From Lachnospiraceae bacterium UBA3850 (GTDB lineage: Bacteria; Bacillota; Clostridia; Lachnospirales; Lachnospiraceae): DNA of 18,922 bases. Under the pieces are notes generated by a model. The model was not told the DNA's origin. It searched no databases and saw only the letters and a list, made by a program, of their open reading frames with translations. This document shows positions 1 to 5,843 of this stretch, piece by piece. Both the position numbers and the translations under genes were made by a program. The stretch covers positions 1 to 18,922 of the forward strand of contig DGHK01000021.1 in NCBI GenBank assembly GCA_002392655.1, given 5' to 3'. Positions within the stretch are counted from its first letter, which is position 1. Each line of letters begins with the position of its first letter.

Positions 1-2
1 TG

Positions 3-548
3 TCATCATTATATGTGGATAGTGATGGTAATTCCTGTGATTATCCGAAGTTTTACAAACAGGCATTAGACAGACTGGCAAGAGAGCAGAGAAAACTCTC
101 AAAAATGGAAAAGGGTTCAAACAACTATTACAAACAAAGAAAAAAGGTAGCCAGACTACATAAACATATATCTAATCAGAGAAAAGATTTTCTACATAAG
201 CAATCAACCGAGATAGCCAATCGAGTTGATACTGTATGTATAGAAAATCTTGATATGAAAAAGATGTCACAAGAGTATAATTTTGGAAAGACTATATCTG
301 ACAATGGATGGGGACTGTTTACGAACTATCTCGAGTATAAACTGCGAGATAGAGGCAAACACTATGTAAAGATAGATAAATTCTATCCTTCAAGTCAGAT
401 ATGTCATTGTTGTGGCTTCAAGAATGAAGAAATAAAGGATTTTGCAATAAGAAAATGGACATGTCCAAAGTGTAAAAATGAACATGACCGTGACGTAAAT
501 GCTGCAATAAATATACGAAATGAAGGAATCAAATACTTAAGCATTTAA
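3..548 (+). CDS. tnpB: TnpB, IS200/IS605-family RNA-guided nuclease (5' truncated by window)
   Basis: This is the C-terminal part of a TnpB (OrfB) protein. The frame is open to the window edge, so the true start lies upstream; the GTG at 15 is only an internal codon. Visible signatures are the IENLDM stretch, which carries the RuvC-II glutamate, followed by the FYPSSQ block that normally precedes the zinc ribbon. Next come a four-cysteine ribbon (CHCC at about 402-413 and CPKC at about 462-473) and the terminal HDRDVNAA motif with the third RuvC aspartate. TnpB proteins are omega-RNA-guided DNA nucleases encoded by IS200/IS605 and IS607 elements. What is visible looks intact and the reading frame ends naturally at TAA. 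Whether a tnpA partner exists cannot be seen. The family call is firm; activity is not shown. Confidence 0.93.
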   Translation, partial: SSLYVDSDGNSCDYPKFYKQALDRLAREQRKLSKMEKGSNNYYKQRKKVARLHKHISNQRKDFLHKQSTEIANRVDTVCIENLDMKKMSQEYNFGKTISDNGWGLFTNYLEYKLRDRGKHYVKIDKFYPSSQICHCCGFKNEEIKDFAIRKWTCPKCKNEHDRDVNAAINIRNEGIKYLSI

Positions 549-663
549 GTATAGATAGAACCGTCGGGCAGACGGGGATAGCTCGTGTATGCTGTGATCG
601 TTAGATCGCTCGAACGAGAAGCCCCCACTTCTTAGCGAAGCGAAAGTGGTGGGAGTATGTCAC
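549..663 (+). ncRNA. Probable omega RNA / right end of the IS200/IS605 element
   Basis: Directly after tnpB lies a run of stem-loops with no coding capacity. CCGTC/GACGG forms a small hairpin at about 561-577, a GATC-centred structure covers 597-620, and a strong hairpin pairs CCCCCACTT with AAGTGGTGGG at about 622-653. This is followed by GAGTATGTCAC. In this family the RNA guide is transcribed from the 3' end of tnpB through the right end, and the terminal hairpin is the site recognised by the Y1 transposase. I place the element boundary near 663 by analogy, so the next 16-20 bases would serve as guide. The exact 5' end of the RNA (probably inside tnpB) and the boundary are inferred. Confidence 0.55.
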
Positions 664-691
664 TTAGGTACATTTTGCATAGTAGCACATT

Positions 692-1696
692 TTAATCGGA
701 TGTTATGTACTTATTATTATTCGGGAAGAAATATATCGAATACCTACTGCTATCGTTTGATCCGCTGACATCATATGTAGATATAATTGTGTCGCTAAAG
801 TCTGGGTAGTATTGACTATAAACTTCATTATTATTAACTTTTTTCCAGTTTTTTAAAACCTCTGTTGGGGTTTTATTGTTTTTAACGAGGTAATTATACT
901 CCATAACGGAGGCTGCGAATTTTTCGTTTCCTTTTACGTAATAATAAATGATATGTGTATTTTTGTCCTTGACTATATGGTTGTATGCGCCTTTTAATCC
1001 TCCAACTACAACGCCTTCTTCTGCATATTCAATTATGCCGTCGATACCTTTTTTAAATTTTCCTTTGATGCCTTCTCCCTCGCTTAAAGCATCAACAGCG
1101 ATATCAGTTGCGTTTTCTTTTACATTTCCTGCGCCTTCCTTTGTGGCACCGTCAAATACATCCTTAATGAATGGAACAAAGCCGCTGTTTTTTTTATCCT
1201 TTATCGCTATGGAAACGAGTATGCAGTCACCTTCTTCGGATACGGTAGGAGAATACCCGTTAGCTTTGAGATACTTCACCAGATCGTCCTTGGCGAGGAA
1301 AGTGGCTTCAGATAGATTGCTTGCGGATGATGTATCGACAATGGGAGTATTTATTGTGTATGAGCGAGATTCTGAAGATACATGGTTCTTGTCAGTTGCA
1401 ACAGCCCTGATCTCAAAGGGCAACTTGTATTTGTTGCCAACTTTTTCGAAAAAGCTTCTATGAATAAAAAACCTGTTAGAAGGGGGATTGTATGTTTTAT
1501 TACCAATTTTAACTTCATACTTTCCGGCGTAGCTTACTTTGTCCCAAGTGAGACACAGGTATTCGCCACTCCAATAAACACTTAGATTTGTCGGATTCTG
1601 CAGCTTCTTTGTTGCCGCATATGCGTCAACATTTACAGATGCAAGAACTAATATTACTGATAAAAGTATAGTCAGTATTTTCTTCATTTTTTTCAC
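692..1696 (-). CDS. Secreted protein of unknown function with an N-terminal Fn3-like segment
   Basis: The 334-residue product has a clear Sec signal peptide (MKKMKK, hydrophobic core, likely cleavage after AYA at residue 27). Residues about 33-115 resemble a fibronectin type III fold: NPTNLSVYW, a LTWDKVSYAGKYEV block and an EIRAVA strand. The remaining ~215 residues contain a Gly/Ala/Glu-rich stretch, ILVSIAI and HIIYYYV strands, and no recognised catalytic motif. The start is supported by a GAGGGGTG ribosome binding site just upstream and by a promoter at 1726-1754. Its stop lies only about 28 bp from the inferred end of the tnpB element, so the insertion sits in its 3' flank without obviously cutting the gene. 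Likely exported; function not recognised. Confidence 0.8.
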   Translation of the reverse strand: MKKMKKILTILLSVILVLASVNVDAYAATKKLQNPTNLSVYWSGEYLCLTWDKVSYAGKYEVKIGNKTYNPPSNRFFIHRSFFEKVGNKYKLPFEIRAVATDKNHVSSESRSYTINTPIVDTSSASNLSEATFLAKDDLVKYLKANGYSPTVSEEGDCILVSIAIKDKKNSGFVPFIKDVFDGATKEGAGNVKENATDIAVDALSEGEGIKGKFKKGIDGIIEYAEEGVVVGGLKGAYNHIVKDKNTHIIYYYVKGNEKFAASVMEYNYLVKNNKTPTEVLKNWKKVNNNEVYSQYYPDFSDTIISTYDVSGSNDSSRYSIYFFPNNNKYITSD

Positions 1697-1725
1697 CCCT
1701 CATTTGTTTTTTGCCACATAGTGAT

Positions 1726-1754
1726 ATTTTACAGCTTTTGTAATTTAAATACAA
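1726..1754 (-). promoter_or_regulatory. Sigma-A-type promoter for the secreted protein at 692-1696
   Basis: On the minus strand TTGTAT (1754-1749) and TAAAAT (1731-1726) are separated by 17 bp. The predicted start site is about 25 bp upstream of the GAGGGGTG ribosome binding site. Sequence match only. Confidence 0.5.
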
Positions 1755-1789
1755 TGGATTGTTTTGGCATAAATGGTGAAGTGATTGAT

Positions 1790-1852
1790 GGTACCTGGCA
1801 CCTTTTTGCGAAAAGGTACCGTGTACCAAAACGGCAAAAGGTACCGTGTACC
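1790..1852 (+). repeat. Palindrome array A (three 13-bp units, 63 bp)
   Basis: The order is GGTACCTGGCACC, spacer TTTTTGCGAAAA, GGTACCGTGTACC, spacer AAAACGGCAAAA, GGTACCGTGTACC. The first two units plus the T4/A4 spacer ends form a 17-bp imperfect hairpin. The array lies between two minus-strand genes, starting six bases past the stop of the gene at 1859-2482, yet it keeps the same + orientation as all the other arrays. Confidence 0.95.
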
Positions 1853-1858
1853 TATATG

Positions 1859-2482
1859 TTACCAAGGTTTCCATTCACTATGGGACGGGCTGTCGTAGCA
1901 GTAGTAGATGGTTTTTTGATCTACACTAATAGTCACGGAAACATTTCGACATAGTCCTTGATGTATGATTTCGATTTCATTAACAGGTGTATATGGATCG
2001 TCCCAGAAAACTCCACTGTATGGGAAGTCTGTTCCCCAAACTATATCCAGACTGTATGCGAACATCACATAATCTCCGGAGATCCAAAATTCATCTACGC
2101 CCATTGCTTCGTTTGTGTGTCCATCTAATAGTTCCCAATTGCCCAATATATAGGTTCCATCTGGATTTATACCGGTTATTTTTCTTCCATAAAAATTGGA
2201 AATCTTCGCTAGATATGCTCCACCGTGATAGATATCAACCTTGATCTGTTTGGTTTTTATATTTTCTATCATCGTAGCCTCTGTTTTAAATGGAGGGATT
2301 AACGATGCTTTCATATTTGCTTCTTCAGCTTTCTCTGCTAGCTCGGCGTTATTGGCCGGTTTTACTGCATCATTTCTAGCTGCCAGCACAGCTGGTGCTT
2401 TCTGAAAAGCTACTAACGAAAGGGCAAAAACAGTGGTTAGAGTTACTGCTATAGTTTTTTTATAAATACTAGTTTTTTTCAT
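1859..2482 (-). CDS. Secreted hypothetical protein
   Basis: The 207-residue product has a long N-terminal signal peptide (positively charged MKKTSIYKK, hydrophobic core, predicted cleavage after VLA near residue 34). The mature part is about 170 residues with alternating beta-type segments: KTKQIKVDIYHGGAYLAKI, TGINPDGTYILGNW, DYVMFAYSLDIVW, VNEIEIIHQG and VSVTISV. It has a single free cysteine and no motif I can assign to a family. The start is well supported by an AAAGGAGG site 8-9 bases upstream on the minus strand. The C-terminus ends directly against repeat array A. It is probably exported and may share a surface role with its downstream minus-strand neighbour, but function is not recognised. 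Confidence 0.8.
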   Translation of the reverse strand: MKKTSIYKKTIAVTLTTVFALSLVAFQKAPAVLAARNDAVKPANNAELAEKAEEANMKASLIPPFKTEATMIENIKTKQIKVDIYHGGAYLAKISNFYGRKITGINPDGTYILGNWELLDGHTNEAMGVDEFWISGDYVMFAYSLDIVWGTDFPYSGVFWDDPYTPVNEIEIIHQGLCRNVSVTISVDQKTIYYCYDSPSHSEWKPW

Positions 2483-2536
2483 GGTTTTGTCCTCCTTTAC
2501 ATTCTCTATTTATGTTTGCATTTTACTAAAAATATA

Positions 2537-2596
2537 GTCACATCTATGACAAACTCTATGCTAATTGAATCAAAAATAATTGGACACATCTGTGAC
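2537..2596. promoter_or_regulatory. Two 14-bp palindromic operator-like sites in a divergent intergenic region
   Basis: GTCACATCTATGAC (2537-2550) and GACACATCTGTGAC (2583-2596) are near-identical dyads. The first is followed after 6 bp by TATGCTAAT (2557-2565). The same palindrome-gap-TATGCTAAT arrangement recurs at 16256-16284. The region separates the minus-strand secreted gene from the + strand XRE-RAYT pair, so the sites could control either or both. The binding protein is unknown. Confidence 0.45.
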
Positions 2597-2648
2597 GGAT
2601 TTCTTTTATTCGCATATATGAATTCTATCGAAAAAGTAAATTTTGTTA

Positions 2649-2677
2649 TTGATATATTTTTGCTTAAGTGATATTCT
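2649..2677 (+). promoter_or_regulatory. Sigma-A-type promoter for the XRE-RAYT pair
   Basis: TTGATA (2649-2654) and TATTCT (2672-2677) are separated by 17 bp. The predicted start falls near 2684, four or so bases before array B, so the array would form the 5' end of the transcript. Confidence 0.5.
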
Positions 2678-2687
2678 TTTTTCAGAT

Positions 2688-2750
2688 GGTACCTGGCACC
2701 TTTTCGCCAAAAGGTACCGTGTACCAAAACGGCAAAAGGTACCGTGTACC
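2688..2750 (+). repeat. Palindrome array B (three units, 63 bp) upstream of XRE-RAYT
   Basis: The order is GGTACCTGGCACC, spacer TTTTCGCCAAAA, GGTACCGTGTACC, spacer AAAACGGCAAAA, GGTACCGTGTACC. It ends four bases before the AAAGGAGG ribosome binding site of the XRE gene and forms the left flank of the XRE-RAYT unit. Confidence 0.95.
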
Positions 2751-2771
2751 TAGGAAAGGAGGTTGATAACT

Positions 2772-3161
2772 ATGACAATAAGTGAACGTATATTTTTAAA
2801 GCTGGAAGAACTAAATATGTCGCAGAAAGTATTTTCGGAAAAGACAGGTATTTCGCAGAGCACAATAAGTGAGTGGAAGTCTAAGAAGACGAATCCGTCA
2901 GCGGATAAGATCATGATCATCTGCAAGGTTCTGAGTGTCAGTCCTGAGTGGCTGCTTTCCGGGATTGAGAAGGAAGGGAAGCGAGGAAATAAGCCTAGTT
3001 TTATTGTTGTCGATAAAAAAACAGAGACTGGTGAAATGCTGACTACATTCAATGGACTGTCAAGGGATAAGAGAGAGCGTCTTCTTGGTTATATGTACGC
3101 GTTAATGGAAGCTCAGAAAAAGAGTGAAAAGAGTGAAAAGCATAAGGATGACAAAAAGTAG
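2772..3161 (+). CDS. XRE-family helix-turn-helix transcriptional regulator
   Basis: The 129-residue cytosolic protein has an N-terminal HTH_3/XRE domain (residues about 2-62): the LNMSQKVFSEKTGISQSTISEWKS recognition region followed by PSADKIMIICKVLSVSPEWLLSG. Beyond this are about 65 charged residues ending in a Lys/Glu-rich tail, possibly an oligomerisation segment. I choose the ATG at 2772, which has an AAAGGAGG site nine bases upstream, over the TTG at 2763 that overlaps the site. The gene lies 60 bp upstream of the RAYT transposase on the same strand, and the two are bounded by arrays B and C, so it may regulate the transposase. That role is inference; XRE proteins of this size are common in mobile-element and phage contexts. 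Confidence 0.9.
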   Translation: MTISERIFLKLEELNMSQKVFSEKTGISQSTISEWKSKKTNPSADKIMIICKVLSVSPEWLLSGIEKEGKRGNKPSFIVVDKKTETGEMLTTFNGLSRDKRERLLGYMYALMEAQKKSEKSEKHKDDKK

Positions 3162-3221
3162 GGGAGGGCATTTTTATACAATTAAAATTCGCATATATGA
3201 AAATATTCAGAAAGGAGATAC

Positions 3222-3845
3222 ATGTCTAGGAGGAGAAGGGTTTGGTATCCCGGAGCCTTTTACCACGTTATGAGTAGAGGGAACGGGAGAAATGTTATTT
3301 TTAATGAAAGAGGTGATTTTCATCGTTTTCTTGATATTATGAAGGAGGAAAAGGAAAAGCATCCATTTACGATGCATGCTATGTGTTTGATGTCAAATCA
3401 TTTTCATTTTTTGATTGAGTGTCATGATACAGAATTATCTGTGATTATGCGGAAGATTCTTGTAACATATGCAAAGGATTATAATTTCAGATATGAGCAT
3501 ACGGGACATGTGTTTGAGAACAGATATAAGGCATATCTGATAGATGATGATAGTTATTTTCTTGAGGTGAGCAGGTATATACATTTGAATCCAGTTAATG
3601 CATATATGGTTGCCAAGCCTCTCGATTATGACTACAGCAGCTATCATTGCTATTGTGATAATATTCCGGTCAGCGCTGATCAAAGGGCACGGAAGTTAAT
3701 TTCTGATATGGTTACAACTGATCGAGTGCTTGGATATTTCAGGAATAAGTCAAAAGAAAAATATCGCTACTTTGTAGAAGATATGCCTTTACATGAAAAA
3801 TACGAACAACAGATACAGAAGGATATAAAGGAAGATGATATGTGA
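3222..3845 (+). CDS. REP-associated tyrosine transposase (RAYT, Y1_Tnp / HUH family)
   Basis: The 207-residue protein matches the RAYT branch of IS200-like Y1 transposases. It has an N-terminal basic PGAFYHVMSRGNGR block and the MSNHFHFLIE segment with the HUH pair H60-F61-H62. Candidate nucleophile tyrosines are Y83 and Y87 in TYAKDYNFRY, followed by GHVFENRYKA (residues 95-104) and the typical RYIHLNPVNAYMV block (118-130) with a YSSY motif. RAYTs cleave and join single-stranded DNA at REP-type palindromes and are thought to mobilise repeats in trans rather than themselves. The start is supported by AAAGGAG 5-11 bases upstream. All recognised motifs are present and the gene looks intact. 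Array B lies upstream of its XRE partner and array C begins two bases after its stop, which makes the GGTACC palindromes its likely substrate. Confidence 0.93.
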   Translation: MSRRRRVWYPGAFYHVMSRGNGRNVIFNERGDFHRFLDIMKEEKEKHPFTMHAMCLMSNHFHFLIECHDTELSVIMRKILVTYAKDYNFRYEHTGHVFENRYKAYLIDDDSYFLEVSRYIHLNPVNAYMVAKPLDYDYSSYHCYCDNIPVSADQRARKLISDMVTTDRVLGYFRNKSKEKYRYFVEDMPLHEKYEQQIQKDIKEDDM

Positions 3846-3847
3846 TA

Positions 3848-3910
3848 GGTACCGTGTACCAAAACGCAAAATGGTGCCAGGTACCTTTTTGGGAAAAGGT
3901 ACCGTGTACC
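3848..3910 (+). repeat. Palindrome array C (three units, 63 bp) with a flipped middle unit
   Basis: The order is GGTACCGTGTACC, spacer AAAACGCAAAAT, GGTGCCAGGTACC, spacer TTTTTGGGAAAA, GGTACCGTGTACC. The middle unit is the exact reverse complement of the GGTACCTGGCACC unit that leads arrays A, B, F, G and H. The 13/12 register is kept exactly. It is the copy closest to the RAYT stop codon. Confidence 0.95.
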
Positions 3911-3940
3911 TTGTTCTAATATGTCAGTTTATGGTATTAT
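3911..3940 (+). promoter_or_regulatory. Probable promoter for the small membrane protein at 4017
   Basis: TTGTTC (3911-3916) and TATTAT (3935-3940) are separated by 18 bp and lie in the 59-bp gap between arrays C and D. The predicted start would precede array D, placing that array in the 5' UTR. Confidence 0.4.
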
Positions 3941-3969
3941 TTTAGCGTATTTCTTGATGGTTTAGAGTA

Positions 3970-4007
3970 GGTACCGTGTACCAAAACGTTAAAAGGTACC
4001 GTGTACC
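3970..4007 (+). repeat. Palindrome array D (two units, 38 bp)
   Basis: This is the shortest array: GGTACCGTGTACC, spacer AAAACGTTAAAA, GGTACCGTGTACC. It lacks the GGTACCTGGCACC leading unit and ends one base before the AAGGTGG ribosome binding site of the gene at 4017. Confidence 0.93.
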
Positions 4008-4016
4008 TAAGGTGGG

Positions 4017-4451
4017 ATGATGAATACTAAATTAAAAGCCTTTATTTTCGGAGCGTTGAGTGCGTTAGCAGTATGGGCAGTTCTAACGGTTGCTGACTCA
4101 ATTGATGAATATGTTATTAATACTGGAACAATGCTGGGGGCGATTGTGTATTTTACAATGCCCATAGCTATGGTTGTTATTTATATTAAGCATTGTATTA
4201 TATGTGATCCGCCTGGTAAGCAACTGATTCTTTGGTTTGCAGGATATTACATTTTATATATTCCTATATGGATGATTATATATAATAGCGTAAATCATCG
4301 CGATTTCTTTATTACTCAGAAAACTAGGGGCTCTTTTTTAGATTTTAATGGAATAGAGTATATGATGTACGGGATCAGTACACTCATCATGTTTACTTTG
4401 TTCTGCTTAATATTCCACGTAATTAAAAGGTACCGTGTACCAAAACGCTAA
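4017..4451 (+). CDS. Small four-helix integral membrane protein, hypothetical
   Basis: The 144-residue product has four predicted membrane segments: about 8-25 (AFIFGALSALAVWAVLTV), 40-60 (LGAIVYFTMPIAMVVIYI), 70-90 (LILWFAGYYILYIPIWMII) and 113-132 (MYGISTLIMFTLFCLIFHV). No family was recognised. There are two adjacent start codons; the second (4020) is better spaced from AAGGTGG at 4009-4015. Its last residues (KRYRVPKR) and its TAA stop are encoded by repeat array E, so the native C-terminus was probably altered when the array arrived. A promoter and array D precede it. Confidence 0.7.
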   Translation: MMNTKLKAFIFGALSALAVWAVLTVADSIDEYVINTGTMLGAIVYFTMPIAMVVIYIKHCIICDPPGKQLILWFAGYYILYIPIWMIIYNSVNHRDFFITQKTRGSFLDFNGIEYMMYGISTLIMFTLFCLIFHVIKRYRVPKR

Positions 4452-4491
4452 AAGGTACCGTGTACCAAAACGGCAAAAGGTACCGTGTACC
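4429..4491 (+). repeat. Palindrome array E (three units, 63 bp) overlapping a gene's 3' end
   Basis: Three GGTACCGTGTACC units are separated by AAAACGCTAAAA and AAAACGGCAAAA. There is no TGGCACC variant unit. The first spacer supplies the TAA stop (4449-4451) of the membrane protein gene, making this the only array that clearly invades a reading frame. Confidence 0.95.
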
Positions 4492-4493
4492 TT

Positions 4494-4545
4494 TGTGACG
4501 ACTATGTGACGATTGAATTGATATCCTTTGGTTATTAAATATAAA
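4494..4545 (+). promoter_or_regulatory. Promoter and operator-like direct repeat upstream of the VanY-type gene
   Basis: TTGATA (4518-4523) and TATAAA (4540-4545) are separated by 16 bp. Just upstream TGTGACGA occurs twice with an 11-bp period (4494-4501 and 4505-4512), one helical turn apart. GACGACTATGTGAC at 4497-4510 resembles the palindromes at 2583 and 16256 with two differences. The regulator is unknown. Confidence 0.4.
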
Positions 4546-4576
4546 TTATATGAATAACTCTAGGAGGATTTTTTCA

Positions 4577-4762
4577 ATGACTAAATTTACTACTTCTATT
4601 ATAATTGTTGCAATGTTATGTACATTGGTGGGCTGTGGCTCTGATAAGAAGGATGGGGCTACAACTGCGTCTACAACTGAGGTTACAACCGAGGCAGTAT
4701 CTGAGGCTGTTAAAGAGACTGAAACTGAGGTTGAAAAGGCACTGCTGAGGATGCATCTATGA
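4577..4762 (+). CDS. Lipoprotein signal peptide and linker of a frame-disrupted VanY-type protein
   Basis: This 61-residue reading frame starts at the ATG at 4577, nine bases after AGGAGG; the ATG at 4550 lies before that site and is unlikely. It encodes a lipoprotein signal with lipobox LVGC (C20), then a Thr/Glu/Val-rich linker (TTASTTEVTTEAVSEAV). It runs out of frame at ATGA (4759-4762), where the catalytic domain frame opens. Restoring one A in the AAAA run at 4734-4737 would fuse the two frames and read EKGTAEDAS then MNDS, a natural linker. I therefore read this as the N-terminus of the D,D-carboxypeptidase below, split by a one-base deletion, a sequencing error, or less likely recoding. 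Confidence 0.75.
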   Translation: MTKFTTSIIIVAMLCTLVGCGSDKKDGATTASTTEVTTEAVSEAVKETETEVEKALLRMHL

Positions 4763-5667
4763 ATGATTCAACAAAAAAAGCTGAAGGCACCATTGATTAT
4801 ATGGCGCTTGTTAACAAATTGAATGAGCTGCCTGAGGGCTGGGAGGAAGCTCTTGAGACTGTAAAAATCACAAATTCTGTTGGTGATGAAGTTGAGGTTG
4901 AGAAGAAGGCATATGATGCTTATCTCAAGCTGAAGGAAGATCTCGAGAAGAATGATGGGATATATCTGGAGCTTGATTCTGCCAGACGAAGTGTTGAGGC
5001 ACAGCAGAAGATAATGGATGATTTTACTGAGAAGTATGGTGCTGACTATGCAGCCAAGACCGTTGCAACGCCTGGCTTTTCTGAACACCACACAGGACTT
5101 GCACTCGATTTGTATTTTATCCTTGATGGTAAGGAAGTGTACTATAATGAGGATCTTGTTCAGCATCCAGATGTTTGGAAGAAAATCCATGCTAAGCTTG
5201 CTGATTATGGCTTCATTCTTCGTTATCTCGAAGGAAGAGAGTACATCACGGGCTATTGTTACGAGCCATGGCACATTCGTTATATAGATGATGTTGACAT
5301 TGCAAAAGAAATAATGACAAAGGATATTACATTTGAAGAGTACCTAGGTCAGGCTAAGCAGACCGATGTTAAGATAGACCTCGGCAAGTCTGAGAAGTAT
5401 ACTGAAGAACAGTTGAATGAGGCTGTTATTCAGCTTAAATGTAAGTTTGCAACATTTGCCGGAGCTGAGCTTGAAAGCATCCGCTATGCCGGTGATGACC
5501 AGATAAACGAGGACGGAGAAATCCTCTTCCTGATGGATTTCCGAGGTGGTGATGCGGGCGACACGGGTGACACGGTCATTGAGCCGGGCAAGGAAAATAA
5601 GGATTACCAATGGTGGCTTAAAATGAATGATGATGGTGGCTGGGAGATAACGAACTTCGGCTACTAA
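4759..5667 (+). CDS. D-alanyl-D-alanine carboxypeptidase, VanY-like (M15B), catalytic part
   Basis: The 302-residue frame carries a VanY/DacB-type metallopeptidase domain (residues about 55-190). It has the YLELDSARRSVEAQQKIMDD approach region, the zinc-binding SEHHTGLALD motif (residues 108-117; H111 and D117 likely ligands) and the EPWHIRY motif (169-175; E169 catalytic, H172 ligand). Enzymes of this family remove the terminal D-Ala from peptidoglycan stem peptides outside the membrane. A C-terminal domain of about 90 residues starting EKYTEEQLNEAV is a type often attached to Clostridia exported proteins; I cannot name it confidently. As written the frame has no signal peptide. It overlaps the upstream frame by ATGA and has GAGGA at 4747-4751, so coupled translation is possible, but the product would stay in the cytosol. 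A frameshift in a former single lipoprotein is the likelier explanation. Confidence 0.88.
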   Translation: MNDSTKKAEGTIDYMALVNKLNELPEGWEEALETVKITNSVGDEVEVEKKAYDAYLKLKEDLEKNDGIYLELDSARRSVEAQQKIMDDFTEKYGADYAAKTVATPGFSEHHTGLALDLYFILDGKEVYYNEDLVQHPDVWKKIHAKLADYGFILRYLEGREYITGYCYEPWHIRYIDDVDIAKEIMTKDITFEEYLGQAKQTDVKIDLGKSEKYTEEQLNEAVIQLKCKFATFAGAELESIRYAGDDQINEDGEILFLMDFRGGDAGDTGDTVIEPGKENKDYQWWLKMNDDGGWEITNFGY

Positions 5668-5690
5668 TAAAAATATAAGATGAAAATAAT

Positions 5691-5828
5691 GGTACCTGGC
5701 ACCTTTTCTCAAAAAGGTACCGTGTACCAAAACGGCAAAAGGTACCGTGTACCAAAACGGCAAAAGGTACCGTGTACCAAAACGGCAAAAGGTACCGTGT
5801 ACCAAAACGGCAAAAGGTACCGTGTACC
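5691..5828 (+). repeat. Palindrome array F (six units, 138 bp), the largest array
   Basis: GGTACCTGGCACC leads, with spacer TTTTCTCAAAAA, followed by five GGTACCGTGTACC units separated by four identical AAAACGGCAAAA spacers. The perfect identity of the last four 25-bp periods points to recent tandem amplification. It fills most of the gap between the VanY-type gene and the next coding sequence, ending one base before the AAGAAAGGA ribosome binding site. Confidence 0.97.
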
Positions 5829-5843
5829 AAGAAAGGATGGGTT

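Noticed and set aside
948..1463. 171-codon + strand frame inside the secreted protein at 692-1696
   Set aside because: It is the complement of a gene with a signal peptide, RBS and promoter, and has biased Ser/Phe composition typical of antisense frames.
4768..5274. 168-codon minus-strand frame opposite the VanY-type gene
   Set aside because: It is antisense to a gene with clear catalytic motifs and has no ribosome binding site or recognisable protein pattern.
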